A DNA stretch of 64,000 nt from UBA695 sp042691655. Its GTDB lineage: Bacteria > Verrucomicrobiota > Verrucomicrobiia > Chthoniobacterales > Chthoniobacteraceae. The stretch spans positions 3,844,001 through 3,908,000 of the forward strand of contig CP170506.1 in NCBI GenBank assembly GCA_042691655.1, in the 5' to 3' direction. The translations under genes were made by a program, and so were the position numbers. This document shows, piece by piece, positions 16,474 through 26,300 of the stretch; within the stretch, counting starts at the first letter, position 1; every line of letters starts with the position of its first letter. Below the pieces are notes generated by a model, which saw only the letters and a list, made by a program, of their open reading frames with translations, did no database searches and was not told the DNA's origin.

Positions 16474-17460
16474 CTAGCTTAAGAATACCGTCGGCGCTCC
16501 CAAAGGAGGTTCCGAGGAAACCTGTAGCAACTCTTTTAGCAAATCATCGCGCATTGCGGCTTCACTTTGCGTGGGGGGCCAGTGAGAAGCAAATTTAGTT
16601 TTGAGGTATCGTGGCCTGCCTGCGGCAAAGTCCGCTGAGCGCACAACAATTAAATACTTGTGGGACTCGAGTTGTTGAGTAGCGATATCGCCCTGGATGA
16701 GCATCGTCTCCCAACCCACACCGCCTAACCGTCCATCTGCCTTTGCTGCGTATTGTTCGTTCGAGATGATGATCACGCGATCAGCCAGTTGAAGCTCATT
16801 GCTCATCCACTGTGGAAGGTCCATTCCATTCCTCAGATGCCACTTATCAAGGCGAGCTTCGACTCCATTGTTTCTGAGAAAAGCACCAAGCGCCTCCACC
16901 CATGCGGCGTGAGAAACATCGGTAGCAGTATAGCTAATAAAAACGCGGAGCGGCCTTTGCGTACTCGTAGCCGGATGAGGCTGCTGCGCAAAGCTGTTGT
17001 AAACAAAGCGGTCGAGGACGCAAATCGTAAGCGTAGCATTAGGGGACGCTGTCTCAAGAAAACCAGTCTTCAATGCCTTAATGACGGCGTCGAATTGGAG
17101 TCCACCTGCACCCGCACCCAAAAGGGGTGCAGAAACCGCTCTGACGCTCGATTCCGTCATAGTGAAACAGCCTAGCGCTCGCCCTATCCGCTGAATGGCA
17201 TCAAGGTTCGAAGTCTTACGACTCACCGAAGCGGCATAGGCAACGAACTGTGCAATGTTCTGTGCTACTGGAAACGGGCCGATATCCACATCGCCTAACT
17301 CCAAATGAGTGGGAGGGGAAGGCAGCTTGTAGCTTGTCAAGTGGTGAGCTACGAAAGACGTGATACTTCCATTTGTAGAACAGGGTAAAACTACCAAATC
17401 TGTTGGACCGTCGAACAGATTACCGAGACGAATTCTTACTTGGGCTGGCATAGAAGACAA
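16474..17460 (-). CDS. Fused macro domain-TIR (SEFIR-like) protein
   Basis: This 328-residue protein joins two domains. Residues 1-155 resemble a macro domain (DLVVLPCSTNGSI near 21-33; APLLGAGAGGL at 111-121, the phosphate-binding loop), which binds ADP-ribose derivatives. A short linker leads to a TIR/SEFIR-type domain at 171-300 (RVFISYTATDVSHAAW; RLDKWHLRNGMD; LADRVIIISNEQY). Its GVGWETML stretch supplies glutamate 251 as the likely NADase catalytic residue. In type II Thoeris, a TIR enzyme makes an ADP-ribose signal read by a separate macro-domain effector. Here both modules sit in one chain without a membrane segment. A role in NAD-based defence is inferred from the domains and the island context. 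Confidence 0.78.
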   Translation of the reverse strand: MSSMPAQVRIRLGNLFDGPTDLVVLPCSTNGSITSFVAHHLTSYKLPSPPTHLELGDVDIGPFPVAQNIAQFVAYAASVSRKTSNLDAIQRIGRALGCFTMTESSVRAVSAPLLGAGAGGLQFDAVIKALKTGFLETASPNATLTICVLDRFVYNSFAQQPHPATSTQRPLRVFISYTATDVSHAAWVEALGAFLRNNGVEARLDKWHLRNGMDLPQWMSNELQLADRVIIISNEQYAAKADGRLGGVGWETMLIQGDIATQQLESHKYLIVVRSADFAAGRPRYLKTKFASHWPPTQSEAAMRDDLLKELLQVSSEPPLGAPTVFLS

Positions 17461-17764
17461 TTTGTTAAAAACTGCGCACCTGAAATTTAAACAAGCTAAC
17501 GTGGCTACGCGATGCGAACGGTATTAGCCCAAGCCGGGCTACGTTGTCGTGAATTAGTCGATCATCGGAAACCATGAAGTGATATTCATGTCCGCACACA
17601 GGAATGTTCGCAACCTAAAACTCTCATATCGTGAAGCATCTGCTCGGGAGAATGAGGATCACAGCAAGAGAATAGTGTCCGTCGACATTTCCTGACAAAC
17701 AATAGAGGGTTAGGTGGTTTGATGGATTGAGTGAAGCCCGATTCTCCCATAGCGTGCCGCCGGG
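17461..17764. other. Intergenic region before the two-component genes
   Basis: These 304 bases separate the divergent macro-TIR and histidine kinase genes. It should contain both promoters, but no box or repeat stands out, and no gene is seen. Confidence 0.5.
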
Positions 17765-19486
17765 ATGAATATCATCGACCTTTCCGCTTTGCCTCATTTC
17801 CTGTGGGGTTCGTTTTTGCTCTACGCAGGGCTGGCCATCCATGCCTTTTTGCGGAGACAGCATCGCATTTCGTTTATTTTTGGGCTGCTGATGAGCTTCT
17901 GCGCTATGGTGGCGCTGGCTTACTACTACGAGATCACGGTTCATTCGCTTCAAGCCAAGGTGGTCTGGATGCAGGTCACCTTTGTTTTTTTCCCGTTCCT
18001 CGCGCTCTTATGGCTGGCGGTTGCGGTGAATCTGGCGGGGATTGACCATTGGTTCCGGCCGGTGGTGTGGAAGCTGCTGCTGGTGGTGCCGCTCGCGACG
18101 GTCGGTTTTGCTCTGACGGCTCAGTATCACGAATGGTTCCGGTACCATTTTACGCTGGAGGCGCTGGGACCTTTGAGCATGCTGCATTACCAAAATGGGC
18201 CATGGTTTAGGTTCTACATTGTGTATGCCTATGCGGCGGGGCTGCTGGGGGTGGTTATCATGATCGCCGCGGGCCGCTCGGCGACGCCGAAGGTGCGCCG
18301 TCAGATTATGGGCATGTTGGTCGCCTATGCGCTCCCGAGTATGTTCGATTTTTTTTTCCAATGCGGCAAGACGCCGCTGCGGGGGCTGAATCTCACGGTG
18401 TTTTCATTTGTCCCCTCCGCGCTCATTACGGCCTGGCTGGTTTTCCATTACCGGTTGTTCAATCTGGAGCCGATCGCGCGGGATGTGTTGCTGGAACACA
18501 TGAAGGAGGCCATTGTGGTACTCGATACGCGGGGGAAAATCGTGGAGCTTAATGCCAGGGCCGAGGAGATCCTGGGGGTGGCGCGGGCCGAGGCGCTTGA
18601 TCGGCTCCCAGATTCGTTCTCGGAGCTGGGGAGGGATCTTTTCTCGGCGGGTCTGGCTCCCACGCGTGTGCGGCTCAAATCGCCTCAGGGCGTGCTGCAA
18701 TGGCTGGAAAGCTCATCGGTGGAGTTGATTGACCAGAGTGGCACAAAGGTGGGACAGCTTTATTTTCTGCGGGATGTGACGGTTGCCATCGAGCGGGAGG
18801 CGCAGGCGGTGGAGATGGTCAAGCTGGAGGCGGAGCAGCTGCGGTTGCGCGAGCAGCAGCGGTTGATCCGGGATTTACACGATGGCCTGGGGGCGCTGAG
18901 CGCAAACCTGGGGATGCTGGCCGCGAGGGGGGCCAGGACGAAGGATGCCGCGACGAAGGACCGGCTTTTGGATCAGATCAACCAGCTTTCCTGTGAAATC
19001 GGCATGGAGGTGCGGGAGATTATGAGTTCGCTGGAGTCGCGTGAGTTTTTTTGGGGGGACTTCGTGCACAATCTCCGGCGGTATGCGGCGCTGGTGCTGG
19101 ATGCCGCGGGCCTGACGTGGGAGCTGAGGGTGCAGGGGGAGATCCCCTCCTCGGGGCCCGGGTATGCGGCGGGGATTTCCCTTTTCCGGGTGGTTCGCGA
19201 GGCGCTCACGAATCTGGTGAAGTACGCCCAGGCGGGGGAGGTTCAAATCCGGCTGGCGTTTTCCGATGGCGGCTGCCGGATCGAGGTCCGGGACGACGGC
19301 CTGGGCTTTGACTTGGAAAATGCGCGTCCATCGGGGCGCGGTTTAAAGAATATGCGTCACCGGGTGGAGGAACTCGGCGGCTCCATGAATTTGCAAACCT
19401 CCTCCTCCGGCACTTCGCTGATTTTTACGATTCCGCTCGCGGAGGAGGCCAAGCCCGAGGTAAATGGGGGCGCTTTTTTAACCTAA
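17765..19486 (+). CDS. Membrane histidine kinase, 7TM-type sensor with PAS, NarL type
   Basis: This 573-residue sensor kinase begins with about seven membrane segments in residues 10-225, for example LPHFLWGSFLLYAGLAIHAF and FVFFPFLALLWLAVAVNLAG, the 7TM sensor style of histidine kinases. A PAS-like domain follows (residues 240-345, VVLDTRGKIVELNARAEEIL). The dimerisation domain is of HisKA_3 type, LIRDLHDGLGALSANLG, with H372 as phosphoacceptor. An HATPase domain follows with DDGLGFDLENARPSGRGLKN. It pairs with the NarL-type regulator 15 bases downstream. The signal it senses is not evident. A missing histidine partner can be excluded because both genes are intact. Confidence 0.9.
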   Translation: MNIIDLSALPHFLWGSFLLYAGLAIHAFLRRQHRISFIFGLLMSFCAMVALAYYYEITVHSLQAKVVWMQVTFVFFPFLALLWLAVAVNLAGIDHWFRPVVWKLLLVVPLATVGFALTAQYHEWFRYHFTLEALGPLSMLHYQNGPWFRFYIVYAYAAGLLGVVIMIAAGRSATPKVRRQIMGMLVAYALPSMFDFFFQCGKTPLRGLNLTVFSFVPSALITAWLVFHYRLFNLEPIARDVLLEHMKEAIVVLDTRGKIVELNARAEEILGVARAEALDRLPDSFSELGRDLFSAGLAPTRVRLKSPQGVLQWLESSSVELIDQSGTKVGQLYFLRDVTVAIEREAQAVEMVKLEAEQLRLREQQRLIRDLHDGLGALSANLGMLAARGARTKDAATKDRLLDQINQLSCEIGMEVREIMSSLESREFFWGDFVHNLRRYAALVLDAAGLTWELRVQGEIPSSGPGYAAGISLFRVVREALTNLVKYAQAGEVQIRLAFSDGGCRIEVRDDGLGFDLENARPSGRGLKNMRHRVEELGGSMNLQTSSSGTSLIFTIPLAEEAKPEVNGGAFLT

Positions 19487-19501
19487 CCGCTTCCCGTCCT
19501 G

Positions 19502-20131
19502 ATGCATATTGCGATTGTCGAAGACAATCTGACCCTGCTGGAGAACCTGCGCCTGATGCTGCAAGGCGAGACTGGCTGTGCGGTCACCGGGGCCTGGCAA
19601 AGCGCCGAGGAGGCTCTGGCCGCGCCGGTCTGGGAGGAAACGGACATCCTGTTGGCGGATCTCGACCTGCCGGGGATGTCTGGCGTCGATTTGATCAGCC
19701 AGCTTAAAAGCCGCAACCCGGGCCTCAACTGCATGGCCTACACCATTTATGAGGACCGCTCGACGGTTTTCTCCGCCATCAAAGCGGGGGCCTGCGGCTA
19801 TCTCCTTAAGGGAAGCACGCCAAGGGAGTTGATCGAGGCCTTGCGCGATCTTCATGAGGGCGGCGCGCCCATGAGCCCCAAAATAGCACGCAAGGTGATC
19901 CACCATTTCCAGGAAATCACCGGGGCCAGCCTTCCCGGAGGCGGGTTGACCAGCCGCGAGCAGGATGTGCTGCGGCGGCTGGAGCAAGGCCAGTCATACA
20001 AGGAGATTGGCGTGGCCATAGGCATCAGCGCCCATACGGTGCACACGCACATCAAGCATATCTACGAAAAGCTTCAGGGCCGTACGCGGGCGGAAGTCAT
20101 GCGCAAGGCCCGGCAGCGCGGCTGGCTGTAG
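19502..20131 (+). CDS. NarL/FixJ-type response regulator
   Basis: This 209-residue protein has an N-terminal receiver domain (HIAIVEDN; phosphoacceptor D53 in LLADLDLPGMSG; lysine in GYLLKGSTP) and a C-terminal LuxR-type HTH at about residues 147-205 (LTSREQDVLRRLEQG; YKEIGVAIGISAHTVHTHIK). It is the cognate partner of the upstream kinase. The giant autotransporter gene starts 224 bases downstream on the same strand and is a possible target, though nothing in the sequence proves it. Confidence 0.93.
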   Translation: MHIAIVEDNLTLLENLRLMLQGETGCAVTGAWQSAEEALAAPVWEETDILLADLDLPGMSGVDLISQLKSRNPGLNCMAYTIYEDRSTVFSAIKAGACGYLLKGSTPRELIEALRDLHEGGAPMSPKIARKVIHHFQEITGASLPGGGLTSREQDVLRRLEQGQSYKEIGVAIGISAHTVHTHIKHIYEKLQGRTRAEVMRKARQRGWL

Positions 20132-20355
20132 CAAGCGCGGGAGCCCTTTCTCTCCCCCGGTGCTGATCTTGTAGGATTAAATAAAGCGCCTCGTGCGGAA
20201 AATATACCCCGAAAATACCCCGTATGGGTGATATCGGTGTTGTCTCATACCCAGTAGCCTGACAGGCCGAGTCAGGAAAGCAGTTCCAGGAACGTCACGG
20301 GATGCCCCCAAAGCCCGCCTGATGTTTAACAGGGTAGCTAACAGAAAAACAACCT
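20132..20355 (+). promoter_or_regulatory. Leader region of the autotransporter gene
   Basis: The 224 bases between the regulator stop and the autotransporter ATG carry no gene. A short inverted repeat CCTGAC / GTCAGG at about 20260-20277 and a GC-rich tail around 20295-20325 could fold in the leader RNA. No known riboswitch class is recognised. Promoter boxes are not clear. Confidence 0.3.
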
Positions 20356-23300
20356 ATGATCAAATTCGTTAAAAACGGTGTCGGGCTTTGGGTAATACAA
20401 ACTTTGTGGGCGGCAGCCATGGTTGTTCCCGCAGCCCAGGCGGAAACTATTGTGAGTTTGAGCAGCGATGCACCCCTGGTGACCACCAGCTTGAGCTATG
20501 ACGGGGGTGGGGCCATTGTGAACGGAAACGGCTACTCAGGATTTTTTGTGGAGTCCGGCAGCCTGAGCCTCTCCAATGTAACGCTAACGAATTTTGTAAC
20601 CACCGGCGGCACGGGAAGTGGCGGTGGCGCGGCCTTGGGTGGCGCGATTTATGTCAACAGCGGCGCGACGGCGACGTTGACGAACGTGAGCTTTAGCGAC
20701 AATGGCGTCGTGGGCGGCACGGGCGGGGTGGGGACTACCGGCGGATCGCTCAATAACCGCTTTAATGTCGGAACGACGGGAGCCAACGGCACCGCTGGTG
20801 AAAACGCGGATTCCGGCAGCGCCTACGTCAACGGTGGAAACGGCTGGAATGGGTATAACGGTTCGTCGGGAGCTAACGGGACATCGGGCTCCGGGGGCAC
20901 GGGTGGCGCGGGCGGCTCCGGTTCGGCGGGCTCTGCCACGACTGCGGATACCGTAAAAGCGGCTCTGGATGCGACCTATGACGCGTTGATGTCCGCGGGC
21001 GATACCTCGCTTGCCGCAACGTATACGGCCATCGCGGCAACTTTCACCGCGCAGGCCGCGGCGGCCACTGCCGGATTAACCACGGCAGGCTTGGCTACGG
21101 GGTATACCGCCTTGGCTACGGAATATACCACCATGGCTTCCGAGGCGTCGACGACGCTGGTCACGGCCGATACGATCAAGGCCGCCGCCGATGCTGCTTA
21201 TACGCTGGCGCTTACCGTGACATCCCTTGAAACGGGGGTCTCCGGCAATGGCGGCAACGGCGGTACAGGCGGCAATGGCGGCAACAGCAGCTTTGGTTAC
21301 GGCGGCGGGGCGGGTGGCGCGGGCGGCAACGGCGGCGATGCCTATTCCGCATCAAATGCTATTGGCGGCGCGGGCGGCAATGGCGGCACGGGTGGCAATG
21401 GCGGTTTTGGCGCGGGCGGCGGCTCGGGCGGCAACGGCGGCAGCGCGGGCTCCGACGGCAATGATGCAACCAATGCGGGCGCGGACGGCTCGGGTGGCAG
21501 CGGCGGCACGGGCGGCTTCGGCGCGGGCAATGGCAGCACGGCCGATGGCAGCGCCGACGGCACGGGCGGCAATGGCGGCTCCGGTTACGGCGGTTCGATT
21601 TTCGTCGCCTCGGGCGGCACGCTCAATATCAATGGCAACGCCACGTTTTCCCAGGGGCACGCCCTCGGCGGCGGCAGCGAGAACGGCGGGGACTCCGGCG
21701 AGAGCGCGGGCACGGACCTTTTCATGATGAAAGGCTCCACCGTGAACCTTAACGCTGGGGATGGCGTCATTACTTTTAACGGCACGATCGCCGACGACAG
21801 CAAGGCGAGCATCGGAACCTCCTCCATCGCCGACGGCAAGGGGGCATCCATCAATATTAACAGCGGCCTGGTCATTTTCAACGGGGCCAACACCTACAGC
21901 GGTGTGACCAACATCAACGGCGGCGTCTTGCAGGCGTGGGACGGCGTGGGCCTCTACACCAATAGCAACCTGAACCTCGCGGGCGGCGTTTTCCAGACCA
22001 GCGGCGTGTTTGACCGCTACGTGGGCACCGCCGCGTGGAAGGTTCAGTGGACCGGCGACGGCGGCTTCGCGGCGGTCGACGGCGGGCTGACCGTGCGCCT
22101 CAACGGCGGCATCACGCTCACGTGGGATACCAACAGCTTCGTGCCCACCGGCCATTCGTTGCTCTTTGGTTCCACCTCCGCGACCGATTCGGTCACGTTT
22201 GTTAACAGCATCGACTTGAACGGGGGCAACCGGTCGATCCTCGTTACGGCCAACAGCGACAATTCGGACACCGCCATCCTGACCGGCGTCCTTTCCAACG
22301 GCGCGCTGACCGTCAACGATGCCACCCATACCGGCATCTTGATCCTCACCAACGTCAATACCTATGACGGCGGAACCACCATCAACGCGGGCATTCTGGC
22401 CCTCTCCGGCAGCGGAGCCCTCAACGCGAACGGAGCCGTGGCCGTCAGCGGAACCTTCGATATTTCCATGGCGAAAGATCAGACCATCGGCGACCTCAGC
22501 GGCTCCGGCGTGGTCAACCTCGGCAGCAATCGCCTGACGCTCAACCTCGGCGACAGCACCTTCTCCGGCTCCATCAACGACGGCGGCCTCGCAGGGGGCA
22601 CCGGCGGCAGCGTGACCAAGCGCGGCTCCGGCACGTTGACCCTCACCGGCACCAATACCTACACCGGCGGCACCATCATTGATGCGGGTGGCACCATCGC
22701 CATGAAGAATAACGGCACTCTGTATTACAACGGAGCCGTTGAGGCCAATGGCACCTTCGATATTTCCCAGGGCATCAGCCAGACCATCGGAGATCTGAGC
22801 GGCTCCGGCACAGTCGCCCTCGGCAGCAATCGCCTGACGCTCAACATTGGGGATAGCACCTTCTCCGGGGCCATTACCGATGGCGGCATCGGCGGCGGCA
22901 CGGGCGGCAGCATCACCAAGCGCGGCTCCGGCACCCTGACCCTCACTGGCACCAATACCTACACCGGCGGCACCATCATTGACGCGGGCGGCACCATCGC
23001 CATGAAGGACAACGGCACGTTGTATTCCAATGGTACAGTGCAGGCCAATGGCACCTTCGATATTTCCCAGGGTATCAGCCAGACCATCGGCGACCTGAGC
23101 GGCTCCGGCACAGTCGCCCTCGGCAGCAATCGCCTAACGCTCAATAGCGGCAACAGCCTCTTCTCGGGGGCCATCACCGACGGCGGCATCGGCAGCGGCA
23201 CGGGTGGCAGCGTTACCAAGCGCGGCTCCGGCACACTGACTCTTACCGGAACAAACACCTACACCGGCGGCACCATCATCGACGCGGGCGGCACGATTGC

Positions 23301-26300
23301 CATGAAGGCCAATGGCACCTTGTATTCCAACGGAGCGGTGCAGGCCAACGGCATCTTTGATATTTCCCAGGGCATCAGCCAGACCATCGGCGACCTGAGC
23401 GGCTCCGGCACGGTCAGCCTCGGCAGCAACCGCCTGACGCTCAATATTGGCGACAGCACCTTCTCGGGCTTGATCGCCGATGGCGGCATCGGCGGCGGCA
23501 CGGGCGGCAGCCTTACCAAGCGCGGCTCCGGCACCCTGACCCTCACCGGCACGGGCACCTATACCGGCGGCACTATCATCGACGCGGGCGGCACGCTCGC
23601 CCTTAAAAATAGCGCCAAGCTCTACAGCAACGGCGCGGTCGAATCCAACGGTGTCTTCGACATCTCCCAGGGGACCAACCAAACCATCGGCGACCTGAGC
23701 GGCTCCGGTGAGGTCAATCTTGGCAGCAACCAGCTCACGCTGAACCTCGGCAACAGCACCTTCTCCGGGAGCATCAACGACGGCGGCATCGGCGAAGGTA
23801 CCGGCGGCAGCCTCGTCAAGCGCGGCTCCGGCACGCTGACCCTCACCGGCACGAGCACCTACACCGGCGGCACCGTGATCAACACGGGTGGCACCATCGC
23901 CCTGAAAGCCAACGGCCAGCTCTACGGCAACGGCGCGGTGACGGCCAACGGCGTCTTCGATATTTCCCAGGCGCAGAACCAGACCATCGGCGACCTGAGC
24001 GGCTCGGGGCTCGTAAGCCTCGGCGCTAACCAGCTCTCGCTGAACCTCGGCAACAGCACCTTCTCGGGCACCATCGCCGATGGGGGCATCGGCGGTGGCA
24101 CCGGCGGCAGCCTCGTCAAGCGCGGCTCCGGCACGCTGACCCTCACCGGCACGAACACCTACACCGGCGGCACCATCATCGACGAAGGCGGCACGCTGGC
24201 GCTCTCCGGCAACGGCAGCCTCTACTCCGGCGGCGCGCTGGAGGTCAACGGCACCTTCGACGTCACCGCCAAGACCCACGACTTCACCGTGGGCTCGCTG
24301 AGCGGCTCGGGTCTGGTTGCTCTCGGGGACCGGCAGCTCACCTTCGGCGCGGCGGCCAACACGGCTTACTCGGGCGTCATCACCGGCAGCACCAATGCCG
24401 CCCTCATCAAGGAAGGCACGGGCGAATTCGCCTTCAGCGGCACCTCCTCCGTGCTCTCCTGGCAAATCAACACCGGTTCCGTCGCCCTCGAAGCTTCGAG
24501 CTCAGGGCATGCCAACCTCTCGACCCAGGCCACCGTCACCGTCTCGGGAACCGGCGCTCTCATCGTCAACAACAACAACACGATCCAGACGCTGACCACC
24601 AGCGGCGTCGTCTCCGGCTCGGCCACGCTGACCGCCACACAGTACAACCTCAACGACGGCGCGGTCATCAACGCCAAGCTCGGCACCGGCACCATCTATT
24701 CCAATGGAGCCGTGACGGCCAACGCCTCGCTAGGAGCAGACTCGATCTACATCCAGTCGGGCATCCTGACCCTCGGCGCGGCGGACATCCTCTCGCACAA
24801 CGCCACGGTGGACATCTCCGTCGACGCGAAAATGATCCTCGCCGGGGGCGACCAGACCATCCTGAACCTGACGGGCGCGGGCAATGCCTACGAGGAAAAC
24901 AACTACGTGCTCCACGTCACCAACGGTGGCGATTACTCCGGCAATTTGGTCAGCGTGGGCTCGCTGGTGAAATCCGGCACCGGCTCACTCACCCTCTCCG
25001 GCTCCAACGAGTACGCCGCGGGCACCACCGTCGAGAGCGGCACGTTGATCGTCGACGGTCTGCTCACCAGCCAGACAGTGGTTGATGCGAACGGAACCCT
25101 CAAGGGCTCGGGCACCGTCAACGGAGACGTGACCAATAACGGCATCCTGGCTCCCGGAAATTCCCCGGGCACCCTGACCATCTCCGGCAACTACACGGAA
25201 AACGCCATCCTCCAGATCGAGATCGGCGGCACCGCGGGCGCCGGGGTCAACCCCAATGGGAATGACCAGGTGGTCGTCAGCGGCGTCACGCAGCTCAACT
25301 CGCAAACCAGCGTGCTGGAGCTCAAGCAATACAACAGCTTCACACCGCAGAAGGGGGACAGCTTCCAGATCATCAATGCCGCGGCGGGCTCCATCAAGGG
25401 AACCTTCTCCAGCATTACCTCTGACCTGAACCTGCAAGGCATCTTCAGCCGCTGGAACGGCACCATCACCTTCACCGGCCTGAGCTCCGGCGAGAACCTT
25501 GAGAACGCCTTCAGCAACCTCACCTCCAACCAAAAGGCCATGTTGAATGACCTCAAAGTGGGGCAGGACCAGTACGACGGCGGCAACCTCATCGTTCAGC
25601 TGCTCCAATCCTCCAACCCCTCCGTGGTGTTCGACAAAGCCTCGCCGGAAGCCTACGCGGGCAACGTCGATTACGCGCTGCGGGCGCTGCGGGCCTACTC
25701 CGACAACGCGCGCAACATGGAGTCGGTGCTGGTGGATGGGAAATACGAATTCTTCGGCGGGTATTCCGGTTTCTCAGCGGGAGCCAACAGCTCCGTGGAC
25801 CTCGCCAACTACGATCTGAACGGCAACGCCGGGATCGCAGGTGTGCGCGGGCAGCTCACCCAGCGGGTCTCGCTCGGATTCTTCGTCGGCTTCGACAACG
25901 GCACGATCGATTCCACCTTCCTGCGCTCGGATGTGACCGGATCGGTCTGGGGCCTCTTCAGTGAAGTCGCCCTCACTCCGGACCGCCGCTTCCTGGCCAT
26001 CGGCACCGTCTCCGCTGGATTCTTCAGCACCGACGGCACCCGCAGCACCTCGCACTTCAGCGGCATCGACACCAACTCGCAGGAGGTCTCCCTCGCGCTC
26101 CAATACGCTTGGCTGAAAGGCAGCAACTACTCCGTCACACCCGAGATCAAGCTGGCCTACTCCCACGCGAGCATGGGCGGGTTTAGCGAGAAGAACAAGG
26201 AAGTCAGCGAAGCCTTGAAGGTCAACGGCATCGACGCCGACAGCATCCTGACGGAACTGGCCATCAACGCCGACTGGCAAGCCCTAAGCCGCCTTACGCT

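Noticed and set aside
20255..20330. Possible riboswitch in the autotransporter leader
   Set aside because: Short stems are present, but the sequence does not match the cyclic-di-GMP or cobalamin consensus as far as can be judged by eye.
21352..22329. Minus-strand frame of 325 residues in the glycine-rich region
   Set aside because: Antisense shadow of glycine codons (GGC read as GCC), giving mostly alanine.
23134..24465. Long minus-strand frame (443 residues) across the autotransporter repeats
   Set aside because: It is the antisense of a GC-rich 300-base repeat and has a low-complexity alanine-glycine-arginine composition with no family features.
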